64,000 nucleotides of DNA from Puccinia triticina (lineage: Eukaryota > Basidiomycota > Pucciniomycetes > Pucciniales > Pucciniaceae). A program made the position numbers and the translations under genes. The DNA is taken from contig NC_070563.1 of the NCBI RefSeq assembly GCF_026914185.1, positions 7,833,001-7,897,000 on the forward strand. The letters run 5' to 3'. Positions 45,327 through 56,868 of the stretch are shown piece by piece. The notes under the pieces are model-generated. The model had not been told where the DNA came from. It did not search any database and saw only the letters and a program-made list of their open reading frames with translations. Position 1 is the first letter of the stretch; every line of letters begins with the position of its first letter.

Positions 45327-48300
45327 ATGTCCCAGAACGCCCTCCCTCTCACCCAGATTGCTTCCCCCGCGCGATCGGACGATGCTGTCGATCCTGAGAT
45401 CCTCAAGTTGACCCAGGAGATGATTCAAGCCCAAAAAAAAGAAGAAAAAGAAGATGAAAAAGAAGATGAAGATGATGACGATGAAAGTATTGAAAGACCC
45501 GAGAAAAATCCCAACGAGATCTACAACGACCTCAAGGCCGAAATTATGTTAGATTCCTGCTTAAGTTTTCTAGATTCCTCAACTGATCATTGTATGTTAG
45601 AAGACAATAAATCTGAAAATGTAGAAAAAACACCAAAAATTCAAGAAAAACCGAAAAAAAACAAAAGAAATGAAGAAAACTCACCAAAAAAAACCGAAAA
45701 CTTAGCTGAAAACTCCCCAGAAACCACTCGTGAGAAATCTAAGAGGAGAGCGGCCAGACAATTTGAGAATGATGGTGATGAATATGAATCAGAAGAAGAC
45801 GACGACGACGCTGAGAACCCTGCCGCCAAATATGTCGCCAATTTTGATCCTGAGGTCTTTGACGTGGATCCTGACTCTGGAAATCCGCTATACGAGTTCC
45901 CTGTCCCGCCCGCCGGCGAATACACTACGCATGAAGAGATTCACGCCGCGTTAAGGGATTTTGCGCTCCGTCACGGGTACGCCATTGCCACTAGGAGGAG
46001 TGTTGCGGGAAAAAGCAGGACCTGGAAGTGTGATAGGTAAGTACATGTTCTTTTTCTCCCATTTGGGGGTCATAATCCCGCTTGAAAAACCCCGACTCCC
46101 ATTTATTGTTATCCGACTCCCATATTGTTATTCCTGACTCCCATTTTTTGATTTCCAACTCCCAAAATCTCCGCCGCCCCAATGTATTATTCCTCATTTT
46201 GTCCGACTCCGATTTTCATTTCCCCGACTCCCATGTTTTAATTCCCGACTCCCAAATTTTAAATCCCGACTCCCATTTCGAATTTGTTTTACTGATACAT
46301 AATTTTTGCCTTTGGCATCCAGGGGCAGGGATCCCAACCAAAACCGGCGCCCAGGCGAAGAAAAAGCAAACACAGCATCAACAAGATTGATCAACTGTCC
46401 CTCCTCCGCCGCCGCCTACTTTCAAAAAAAGAAGAATGTCTGGAAATTCACAATCAAAAATCCAGCCCACAATCACCCTCCATCCTTGTATGCCGCCGCC
46501 CACACAACAAATCGAAAGCTCACTCCGTCCCTCTACGAAGAAATGAAGCAACTAGGTGATGCCGGCTTAAAACCTGCGGCGATCCTCAAGGCAATGAAGA
46601 AGACTCACCCAGATGAACAAATTCTAGCTACCATCAGTACGATCTATTCAATTGGAATCCCTTCAAGGTCTCAGCCCGGTTAGCCATCTCAACAAGACCT
46701 TACTGAACACTGATTTCACCACCGCCACCAAAGTCAACAATGAAGGAACTCTCCAAGCATTATTCTTTTGTCACGCTCGATCGGTCAAGTTGCTCACCGC
46801 CTACCCCCACATCATCCTCCTTGACTGCACGTACAAGACAAATAAATACCGAATGCCTTTACTTCACATCTCTGGAATCACCGGCGCCAACAAAACTTTC
46901 AGTGTTGCCTTCTGTTTCATGGCGGAAGAAACTAAGCCTTTCTACGACTGGGCCCTCGATTCCTTGCTCACGGTTTTCAGATCACACAATATTCCTCTTC
47001 CGGCCGTTGTTATCACCAATCGTGAACAGGCCCTCATGAATTCTCTAGCCACCACTTTCCCCGACGCTAATCGAATGCTCTGTGTTTGGCATATCCAGAA
47101 GAACCTCCTCGCCAAAGCTTCAAAATACATCAAGAATCAAGAGCAAGAGAAGGAAATGCTTGGATATTGGGCGAATTTGGTCAAGTTACAAACTCAGGCC
47201 GATTTCAGGTCCTCCTTTGCGCGATTTTCAACGAAATACGGCCCTGCCTTCGAGAAATACGTCACCAAAACTTGGCTGCCGGTTGCGGAGCATTATTCCA
47301 ATGCTTGGACTCGAAATCTCCCCCATTTCAACAATCGCACAACCTCTCGAATGGAATCAGCACACGCTTTCATCAAGTCCCATCTTCTTGGCCCCCAGCA
47401 CAGCTTCACCTCCGTCATCACGCTTATTAGCAACGCCCTCGAGTCTCAGTACCACGAAATCACGGCCAAATTCCACCAGCAGAAGATTACTAGTCTGCGC
47501 TATCTTGGTAAGATCTTTTGTGATTGCCGCGGTGTTATCACGAATTATGCGCTGCGCAAGGCCTACAACAACCTCGTGGAAGCCAAAGAATTGGATGAGG
47601 ACCAGCATTGCCGCGGGGACTACCACAGACATATGGGGATTCCATGTAAGCACCAGCTCGCCGAAGTCGTCGCGGCCGGGGACTTGATCAGTCCAGGGAT
47701 GTTTCATGCCCAATGGCATATCAAGGTGAGCCGGCTGAATTTTTTTTGATTATTGATTTCCCTGTATTTTTTCCAATATGGGGGGGGGATTTTTATTTGG
47801 GAGACGGAATTGAATTTTGGAAGTCGGGAAATAATTTCTGGGAGTCGGGAATTAAATTTTGGGAGTCGGACAAATAGAACTGGGAGTCGGAGTATTACGG
47901 TGACTGATCACGTTTTCCTTTCCCTCTCCTCTCCTCACAGAGCATGCGCCCCGTCCACAAACACCAAAAAGACGAAGCCCTTTCCACCATTGACCAAATC
48001 AAACAGAAACTCCTCGCCATGACCCCTGCGCAGCTCGACATACAATTGGCCGCCATCAACCGCCTTCTAGAGGGCACAGGGACCGTGATTGACGTCAAGC
48101 TGCCAACCGAAGCCCAGAAGACCCGTGGAAGACCCAAAGGACCGCCTAATAAATCGAAATCTACTCGCCGGGAGCCGTCAGAATTCGAACACGTCGAAAA
48201 AAAGCGCAAGAATGAACAAAAAGAAACTCAGAAGACGAAGAAAGTGAAATTTGACGCCGCTGAGAAGAAAAAATTTGAACAGAAGAAACAAGAAGATCAA

Positions 48301-50784
48301 GAAAAGAAGAATGAAGACCAGAAACCCAAGAGAGGACGCCCGCCCACGAAAAAATCCGTTTCAGAGGTCAAAAAACCGGTTAAAGAAGAACCAGCAAAGA
48401 AGAGACTCCTCCCAGCGCGCAAAGGAAGATCAGCCCCGCCGAAAGAGCCTGATTCAACCCCCCCTCCGCCTGAAAAAGCTCTAGACAAGCCAGCGCGGCC
48501 CCCTCCGACAAAAAAAGCTCTAGAAAAGCCAGCCCCGCAAAGAAATGGCGCCCAATCCGAAAAAATCAACTCCCTCCTTCTCCATCTCCTCTGCCACCAG
48601 ACGCTCCCATTCCTGAAAATGAACCCCCTGAAGACAATTCTCTCATTCGCTCCCTCCCCTTCATCATTCAGGATAGCGTCTCCAAGGTCTTGGACGTCGA
48701 TGCAGATGGACATTGTGGATTCCGAGCAGTGGCCTGGGCTTTGGGACGCGGACAGGACGATGTGGTGCTCCATTGGTGTGACAATGCCAAAAGCACATTG
48801 CAGAGGTATTGAGACAGCATAGATACAGCTATCATTCATTATAAGAGGAGGAAGTTATATATAATACAAGCAGTGTATGTGTTGATGGGAGGAATGGATT
48901 CATTACAGATACAGACAGATGGATGAGGGATAGTGTTAGCACGGACGGAACGGCAGACTAGGATCATGTAGGATGGACGGCGTGATCAGGGATGGAATGG
49001 AGGACCATGACTAGGTAGGATGGCAGGGAGGTGGAAGGATGTTATCAATAGAAGAGGTGGAAGGTATTGGGAGCACATGTCTCAACCAGGAATGGAAGGG
49101 AGGATGGTGTGGTGTATCAAGTAAGGCAGTGTTGTAAGGGTATATTATCTTTATAAGGGTGGTATATTACTTTATAAGGGTCTAGGATTCAGTATGATGG
49201 GATATGGATGTAAGTATTAATTAGGGAGGAGGAAGAAGGAAGGATGGAGCAAGGTGGGAGGAGAGGCTTTGACCCCCAATATTCTGGATGGAAGAAGGCA
49301 ACAGCTGGACATGCAGGCATATGGTAGGTTACGGAAGGTTGTTTGGGTCACCTAGCAACACATGATATCATGCAGTGCAGCATATGCAGGCAGATAAGGT
49401 GTTCAAGGAGCCTGCCTGCAGAATCAATTACATCATTCTTTGGCAGGCAGTGCAACACATGCATATATTGCTGTGCAACTGATATCCCCTCCTGCAGAAT
49501 CCATTACCTAATTGTTTGGCAGGCAGTGCAACACATGCATATCTTGCTGTGCAACTGATATCCCCTGCAGAAAATAGCCCTCACAAGGAGTTCCCCTGGA
49601 GCTAAATTCCCTCACCCTTCAATATATAAGGAGGCCTCTTTCCCCCCCTCATCAGATCTTTTCCCCATCAGCCTACAAAGGTTTGGTCACAGTGGTTAGT
49701 TTAGTTACAGTGGTAGTTTAGTGGTATTTTAGTGGTAGTGGTAGTGGTAGTGGTAGTGTTAAGTTTGAGTCAGTAGTAGTAGTAGTAGTCAGGAGCTCTA
49801 GTAGTAATTAAAGTGCCTTATCAAGAGATTGTTAAGGAAGAGATTATTACCAACTTCATCAACAACAATTACAACAAGTAGTAGTAGTGTAGTAGCAACC
49901 AGGAGCTCTAGTATTGATTAAAGTGCCTTATCAAGAGATTGCTTAAGGAAGAGATCATTACCAACCTTCTCATCAACAACCCAACATCAACAACAATTGT
50001 ATTTTACATAATTGATCCCACTGGATTACATTATCCCTCCAGCATCAGAAGTTGTAACAGATCTGCAAGAATAGTGATTTGAGGAATCTAGGTCTGATAG
50101 AGATTACTAGACAAAAGTAAGATCTATCTTGGAATCAGCCACATCTTTATAAATATTGATTACAAGACTCTTAGTTATTTGCATAGTACCATTAGAGGGG
50201 CAGGTCTTTCAAACCACCCGTAAGTTGTAATAGCCTTTCAACCTATTAGCAATTTATTTCCCCCTCAGAGGATATTTTCACCAAATAAACATTTAGTGTC
50301 CCACAAGAGTCCCTACAACGATTACAAGTGGATCCGTGACAAATTGATTGACGAAATCAACAACCACCGCGAATGGTATGTCGAGCAACAAATCTTCCAC
50401 AATATCGACTCTTTCTTGGACCGACTGAGCGCAACACCAGGCTTTGTGGGTAGGAGTAAGTGGATGTCTATGCCAACAACGGGTGAAGTCATGGCCAATG
50501 CCTTCCAGCGGCCAATTTTTTTCTTCTCCAAAAACTGGTCTCAGACTTTCCTCCCATATTTCTGCCCCCCCAACCAAAATCCCCCCATCTTCCTTGGTCT
50601 TGTCAAAGATCACTTTGTTCCCCTAGTCCTCAAAGTTCCTTTCTTATTCCCTGCTCCCCAGCTTCTTCGCAAGGATTGGGTTTCCAAGGCTTCTCCTGAA
50701 GCTCTCCCTTGGGAGAAAAGATTCTCTGAATGTTTCAAATGTACATCTGGGAGGAAGCTCTTGACTCAAGCAACCCATTACTAG
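45327..50784 (+). pseudogene. MULE transposase fused to OTU-type cysteine protease
   Basis: Exons: 45327-46037 (acidic N-terminus, FAR1-like start of a zinc region), 46321-47731 (transposase), 47941 onward (Lys/Pro-rich linker, OTU). The MULE core has LLDCTYKTN, then ITNREQALMN, where the second catalytic Asp is Asn (codon 47018), and MESAHAFIKSH with the Glu. A SWIM-like GIPCKH motif follows. The OTU part has DADGHCGFRAV (Asp/Cys) before the insertion and KDHFVPLVLK (His) after it. Lesions: one-base shift near 46640, frameshift near 48480-48560, the LTR, and the Asp-to-Asn change. Removing the LTR joins GRGQDD to YKWIRDK in frame. OTU proteases cleave ubiquitin-type bonds; its role in a transposon is unknown. 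Confidence 0.87.
48761..50317 (+). mobile_element. Solo LTR inside the OTU domain
   Basis: 1,557 bp, TGTGGTGCTCC...CCCTACA, flanked by ACGA (48757-48760, 50318-50321). Contains a TATA-like tatataagg at 49624, GTA/GTG trinucleotide runs (49735-49790), and a duplicated ~95-bp segment (gtagtaatt/aaagtgccttatcaagag, 49800 and 49915). Same family as 18347-19815. Confidence 0.88.
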
Positions 50785-51679
50785 TTGTATTTTCTTTTCT
50801 CTTTCTTAGTTTAGCATTATTAGTTTATCATTTTTATTTTGTGTTGTCTTGTTTTTTCCCATCAATACATTTATTTTCCTTTTCATTCAATTCAAGTTTC
50901 AAAATTGGGCCAATTTATTCCATGTCTAACATAACATGAAAGACATATGTGAGGTATTACACATCAGGGAAATCCTGTGTAGCCGGGAGCGGATTAGGCG
51001 GATTTCCTACTAAGGCAATTGTCGTAGTTTTCTTCCTCTGCGCTGTCCTACGCCGTTAGGAATTTTGTTTCGGTCTGTGTCGGTAATTGTAGATAAGAGG
51101 GCAAAGAATCTTTTGAGCGGCCTCCGATTTTTTTTATCTCTTCTTGATCAGAAGATATAGAGGGTTAAAGTGAGGATAAGTAGTAGGAAATTCGCCAAAT
51201 CCGCCCCCCCCGCAAAACAGGGTCTCCCTGAGGTGTGCTAATGCCGTGAGGCTCACCAAATGCTCTAGAGAGTGTATTTACGTGGCAGAAAAATTTTGGG
51301 GGCATTTGGATCACCGTATCTCAGGATATGGCGCATTGCGGTAGTAGGAAATCCGCCAAATCCGCCCCCCCGCAAAACAGGGTCTCCCTGAGGTGTGCTA
51401 ATGCCGTGAGGCTCACCAAATGCTCTAGAGAGTGTATTTATGTGGCAGAAAAAATCTGCAGGCTTCTGGAGCACCGTAGCTCAGGATTTGGTGGTTTGCC
51501 TTAGTAGGAAATCCGCAAAATCCACCCCACACTCATATGAGGTGTTGCTGATGTGTAATCCCGCCGTGAAGCTCACAATATGCTCAAAGGTGTTTCCCCA
51601 GATGGCTGTAAAATTTTGGGGGCATTTGGATGCCCCATTGAGGATTTATTGAATTTATTTGATTTGATGGGAATATTTT
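50785..51679. repeat. ~160-bp tandem units in the MULE right arm
   Basis: tagtaggaaatccgcc words at about 51183, 51343 and 51503, a period of 160 bp, plus one inverted copy near 50996. Each unit carries ccctgaggtgtgctaatgcc and gctctagagagtgtattta. The same units make up the arms of the foldback at 55721-63243. Confidence 0.8.
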
Positions 51680-51858
51680 GGAAATAAATTTCCGACTCCC
51701 AAACTTTCGGGAGGAATTCGAGTTCCGACTCCCAAAAGTCGGCCGGGTCAAATTGAGGTCTGGTTGACCCGCAGGGGACGTCTTGCGGCGGTCCCCCGGA
51801 CGTCCGCGACATTTGGGAGTCGGAACTTGAATTTATGGGAGTCGATTAATTAACCCCC
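51680..51858 (-). repeat. Right terminal inverted repeat of the MULE
   Basis: Pairs with 44866-45046. Followed by the target copy 51859-51867. Confidence 0.9.
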
Positions 51859-51867
51859 AATAAAATA

Positions 51868-52294
51868 TCAGAGTGTGAAAAAGAAATTAATATAGTGTGA
51901 AAAGGAATTAATCTAGTGTGAAAAAGGAATTAATATAATGTGAAATAAAATGACTATTTTGGGAAAAATGATCACGTCTAAGATGAGATTTACCAACATG
52001 TGAATGCAAATATTTGAGGGGAAGTATGTGTGAAAACAAAACAGGCTGAAGTGGCTGTGCGCCTAGTATGAGCTTGAATCTACGCGTGAAACTAATGATT
52101 AACTGTGCTAACTTGTGGCGTGATTGATTCCTGCTGAGTGGACTTTCACAGGTTTTCTGGGTGATAAAAAAGACGTGAAATCTGAGAGAAAAGATTTAAT
52201 GTAAAGGATTTGTACTAAAGATATTTAATATGTAATTTGTAATGTACTATGATGTTTAAAACTATACTATTTTAACGCTGTTGATGGTTGATTG
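51868..52294. other. Gene-free stretch right of the MULE
   Basis: A short tandem of agtgtgaaaaaggaattaat words at 51872-51950. No gene. Confidence 0.45.
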
Positions 52295-52560
52295 ATCTCA
52301 CCACAACGGGGAGGGACTCTTCCCGGTAATGTTATCAACCAGGAGGGATTCCTCCCAGTTGACTGCTGTATATCGCAGCTGACCAGGAGGGACTCCTCCC
52401 GGTGGACTGCTGTGTATGGCAGTCAACTGGGAACTCCTCCTGGTAATGTTATTGACCGGGAGGGATTCCTCCCAGTTGAATCCATTGTATATAGCTTTTG
52501 ACCGGGTGGGATTCCTCTTTTTCAACAAGGGCACTTACTCTTGTTGACCCGGAGGGATGT
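52295..52560. repeat. Inverted second array of the 44-bp satellite
   Basis: Units with gggagggactcctcccggt and gactgctgtgtatggcag, reverse complement of the 43640-44325 array. The adjoining caacaagggcacttactcttg (52523-52543) is the inverse of gttgacc...caagaataagtgcc near 43555. Together they bracket the MULE. Confidence 0.85.
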
Positions 52561-52684
52561 GGAGGTCAAGCATGTACCCGTGACCTCCAATGCAAGGGAC
52601 TTTGGATGAGTCAGGGGCAGCTGAGCATTTGCCTCAGGACAGTCTGTGCACCTCAGACCAAGCTTTCTGTACCTCAGTCTAGTG

Positions 52685-52925
52685 CATTTTGCATAGAGAT
52701 TGTCATTTGGCACCTGTTGGGGGGTACCTGTCACACTTCAAACCATGCTATCCACACAACCAGGCACCAGCAATGCAGGCAGAGGGTGCAATAATCCTCA
52801 AGGTTAAGTCCTGGAACCTTCACCTGCTTGGCTGGTGGCTAAAAGTGTGCAGCGCTTTTTCTGAAGTGTGGCAGGTACCCCCCAACAGGTGCCAAATGAC
52901 AATCTCTAATTTTGCACTATGGACT
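52685..52925. repeat. 241-bp MITE with ~60-bp inverted ends
   Basis: agagattgtcatttggcacc at 52695 and its inverse near 52905, pairing through ctgttggggggtacctg. No target duplication assigned. Confidence 0.8.
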
Positions 52926-53219
52926 TAAGCTGAGGAAATTCCAAACTTTTCAGGGTGTACCACCTGGGATTCATTTGTATGGGCCTGGTCTCAACTAGGA
53001 ATGAACTCAGGTATGCTGCATGTCAACTGACAGAACTTTCTTGAGTTTCTTTCATAGTGAACCTGGTATGGCTGCAGCCATTCGAGGGAAAAATTGCAAC
53101 CTGAACAATACGGGGTATCAAATATAAGAAATCAACAATTAGAAACCAGTCAATTAGCCAATTCATAGGTTGGGATGTGGACCATTAGAGATTTACAGGT
53201 TGGGAGCTGGACCATTTTA
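52926..53219. other. Gene-free stretch
   Basis: No feature recognised. Confidence 0.35.
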
Positions 53220-53640
53220 GAGATAGTCATATGTTACCCGCGGCGGGTACCTAGTACTGCTTGGCAGGTACCCCTTGCACCTGCGCAGCAGTGCCAGGTG
53301 GGGTGCTAGGTACTGGGTTTTGGCCGGAAAGCAGTGTGGTACCCAGGTGCCGCCTACAAGTACCTCCCACACCCCGGGGGATTGAGGGCCTTGACCCGGT
53401 AGATCAAGCTTGGCAAAGGTCTCCCAGCAAGCTGGGAGAATTCCTCTTGGCATATCCAGCTTGCCAGTGGACTCCTCCTGGGGAGCTGGATACATATATT
53501 GTATCCAGCTTGCAGCCGCCAAGGAACCTCTTGGTGAGCTGGAGGGGAGTCCCCTTGGCGAGCTGGATAAATATGTATCCAGCTTGCTGTAAGACTCAAA
53601 AGTGGTTGCAAAACCCTTTTGCTGAATAGAGAAGGGGATG
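53220..53640. repeat. Short palindromic repeat cluster (agctggata family)
   Basis: ggtacctagtactgcttggc pairs with the segment around 53315-53335. Then several gagctggata...tatccagcttg units (53505-53590) on alternating strands. The related units at 54490-54605 are in the other orientation, so 53640-54490 may be the loop of another foldback. Confidence 0.6.
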
Positions 53641-54485
53641 ATGGAGGTGCAAACTCTGCCCTTCTATACTATCAGATAACAAGACCCATCAAGCTAAGCT
53701 TGGAAAGTTTTAATCAAGTGATAGTTCTGGTCTAGTTCCAGATGAAGTTTGTTTGATGACAGGTATGTGAGAGTTGAGAGTGAGTTCAGTGGTTATTTGC
53801 AAATATGAGGGTTGTGGTGATGTATGGATGTGATGGTAAGTGTGAAGGTGGTATGTAAATAACTGGGGAATACTGAGCTGAGGGAAAAACAACTGGGTGA
53901 GAAAGCTCCTTATATAGACAAATGTGAGGGATTTTAGCTACAAGGGGAACCCTGGACAAGGGATTTTAGCTGGTGGTCTGCGTACAAGTGGTGTCAGAAG
54001 ATACTAAATATAGGCAAAAAGTGGGGTGAGAAATGAGAGATGATGTAATACTAATGCAAGGAGTGCAGAAATGGGGTCAGAAGACTGCATGCAGCTGCAA
54101 GGGGTGCATAAATGAAGTGGGACAATGTCAAATACAGGGAAAATGGGGTGCAACCCCTGCATATGCAGTGTAGATAAGAGGGATAGAAAAGAGTATCTGT
54201 TTGGATGGGGCTTGGTAAATGTATACTTGGGAACAGGGGTTTTGAGGGTTGTGAAATGTTGATAACTGGGGTTGGACGTGTGATAGGTGTCCATGAGGGT
54301 GTAACTTCCAATCCAGAGGGGTTCCAGTGATGCTTCCGGTGGGGACTAGGGGTGAAATTGGCCGTAGAGTCCATTTATGAGCTCTTTTTGATGGTATCTT
54401 GAGGTGTAATGTGAGTAAATATGTAGTATACAAGTCACTTTTGATTTTTCACTTTTCCGTATACCACATTGCCAAGAGGAATCTT
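53641..54485. other. Gene-free stretch between agctggata clusters
   Basis: No gene. A duplicated ggggtgcaaaa-type sequence with tgcatgcagctgcaagg near 54085. AT-moderate. Confidence 0.35.
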
Positions 54486-54610
54486 CAAAGGGAGCTGGAT
54501 GTGTCCAGCTTGCCATGAGACCTCCCTAGCCCAGCGGATATTGTGTATCCATCTTGGCAAGGGATGTCCACCCAGCAAGCTGGACACATATCCAGCTTGC
54601 TGGGTGGACT
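54486..54610. repeat. Short palindromic repeat cluster, second array
   Basis: ggagctggatgtgtccagcttgcc and cagcaagctggacacatatccagcttgctg-type units. Counterpart of 53220-53640. Confidence 0.6.
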
Positions 54611-55084
54611 TGCTTCTTTGACCAGTGTGGTGGACGGCATGGTACAGGCAACTTCCCAGTTCAAATCAGGGTGCGGTGCACAGAATGAATGCAAGATGTC
54701 AAGGGACGGCGGCACTTGCATCCTCAAGATATTTCAGGATTTCTTTTTTTCCTTCTATTTCTTCCTCATTATTATTTTTCCCTATGTTTGTTCACTTCTC
54801 TTCAATTTCCTCATCCTGGATCTTTTGTTTCATTTTCTTTGTTGCGCGTTTTTGATTGGTTCAGTTTGGAGGCTTATAATCAGATGATAAATATAATCAT
54901 GTGGGTATCAGAGAGTGAATATAGAATCTTGCTGGAGCTTGGCTTGGAATCACTTCAACACCACAATCCCTCAAAAAAACAGGAACTGAAGAAAAGTAGA
55001 TTGGAATTTGATTTAATTTGGGAAGAGGGATGACCTTGTAACATGTTTATAGCTTACTTGACCACAGGCTCATCTATGGTCATA
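54611..55084. other. Gene-free stretch with pyrimidine tract
   Basis: atcctcaagatatttcagga followed by a T-rich tract (54740-54850). A similar arrangement occurs at 63640-63720. No gene. Confidence 0.4.
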
Positions 55085-55268
55085 CAGTGACCCCGCCATG
55101 TAAGCATCCACGATGTAAGCATAATCACGATGTAAGCATAGTGTAAATGTAGATTTCCCACAACCATCCTCTTGGCTTTGCTGGGATTTTACCTCAATAA
55201 GAAGTATACCGTGATGTAAGCATAGGATTTTTGTCCACCATTCTTATGCTTACATGGCGGGGTCACTG
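55085..55268. mobile_element. Tc1-mariner/pogo-type MITE
   Basis: 184 bp with ends CAGTGACCCCGCCATGTAAG and exact inverse, flanked by TA. Interior repeats of cgatgtaagcata. The CAGTG start and TA target are typical of pogo/Tigger-type elements. Confidence 0.87.
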
Positions 55269-55720
55269 TATTGAGATTGAACAGACCTCCTGCAAATAAA
55301 ATGATGATGGACCAAGGGTAAAACTCACATCAGGAGGAGTCACTCATGAGTTCAGACTGGAATACAAATAAATTCAGTAAACTTCTCCTGCAGACCTCAG
55401 GATGACTTGAGCATGAGATAAGCATGAGTTGCAGTTGAAATCAGTACTGGAATTGGACTGAAATCAGACAACTCCAACAACCAAAGTACAGTCTGGCACT
55501 CTCTGGAGAGTGCAACCATCCCCCCCCTGGTGCTAAAACCTGCACAAGAAACAAATTCAAGGGGATTCAATTTGGTTGATTCATGTCACCTGCCTCCTAC
55601 TGCCCTAAAGCTTTCCTGGTACTCTACCCCAAGAACTTGGAATATACATTTTTCAGTTGTGCAGATTTAAAATTGCATTTTTTTCAATTTGAGAAACCTT
55701 AATTTACCCCAATAAATTTG
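55269..55720. other. Gene-free stretch
   Basis: No gene. Ends in the 8-bp target site TAAATTTG (55713-55720). Confidence 0.4.
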
Positions 55721-56649
55721 GGGGGTTGAGAAATCAACTCCCACAAATTAAAAAATCGACTCCCAAACACAATTTACGTCGCACGGACCGCCTCGGGATG
55801 TCTTTCCCCGTTTTGGGAGTTGGAATTGTAATTCCGCAATCCCAAACAGGAGCCGGGATTTTAATTTTACAAAAAATCCCAGAAAATAGAGAAATATTTA
55901 TATCTCCTCACTGGAGCACCCAAACGCTCCCAAAATTTTACAGCAATCTAGATACACTGTCTAGAAAATATTTTGAGATTTACAGCAGTAGAAACCATCA
56001 TGAAGGCCTTGTGGAACAGGGGGGTTAATTTGGCGGATTTCCTACTAAGGCAAACCCCCAAAACCTTATCTATGGTGCTCCAAATGGTCCCAATTTTCTT
56101 CTGCCACAAGAATAAACTCTTTGAAACATATTCTGAGCTTCACGGCATTATCACACCTCAGGGAAACCTTGTGTAGCTGGGGGCTGATTTGGCGGATTTC
56201 CTACTAAGGCAAACCCCCAAAACATTATCTAAGGTGCTCCAAATGGCCCCAATTTTTTTCTGCAACAGGAATACACTCTTTCAAAGATATTGTGAGCTTC
56301 ACAGAATTAGCACACATCAGGGACACCTTGTGTAGCCGGGGGGTGATTTGGCGGAATTCCTACTAAGGCAAACCCCCAAAACCTTATCTACAGTGCTCCA
56401 AACAGCCCCAAATTTTTTCTGCCAGCAAAATACAATCTTTGAAACATATGTTAAGCTTCGCGGCATTAGCACTCCTCAGGGAGACCCTGTGTAGCCGGGG
56501 GGCCGATTTGGCGGATTTGGCCTACTAAGGCAAACCCCCAAAACGTTATCTATGGTGCTCCAAACGGCCCCAATTTTTTCTGCCATAAGAATACACTCTC
56601 TAGAAAATATTTCAAGCTCCAAGGAGGTATTACACATCAGGAACACCTT

Positions 56650-56868
56650 CTATTGACCGTGGTGTAGCGTAGCGCAGCGCAGATGCGCTATTTTTTAGCG
56701 TAGCGTTAGCGCAATTGCGCGCATCTGCGCTAAAGTTACGTGCACAGGGTGAAAAGCAATTTCAGCTTTTAGCGTAGCGTTAGGGAAGATACGCGCAATT
56801 GCACTAACGCTACGCTAAAAAATAGTGCATTTGCGCTGCGCTACACTACACCACGGTCAATAGAAGGT
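56650..56868. repeat. GCGTAGC-rich palindrome at the centre of the foldback
   Basis: accgtggtgtagcgtagcgc and its inverse enclose gcgcaattgcgc and tagcgtagcgtta words. It pairs on itself and sits at the symmetry centre (~56759) of the 55721-63243 foldback. It could be an inserted element or the loop. Similar words to 19824-20299. Confidence 0.75.

Larger units (their letters stand above)
44866..51858 (+). mobile_element. Mutator-like element (MULE) with OTU domain
   Basis: 6,993 bp with ~180-bp terminal inverted repeats (44866-45046, 51680-51858), starting gggggtt and rich in gactccca. Flanked by the exact 9-bp duplication AATAAAATA. It encodes a MULE transposase plus OTU protease domain (45327-50784) and carries a solo LTR (48761-50317). 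The right subterminal region (50940-51640) holds ~160-bp tandem units shared with the foldback at 55721. Confidence 0.93.
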
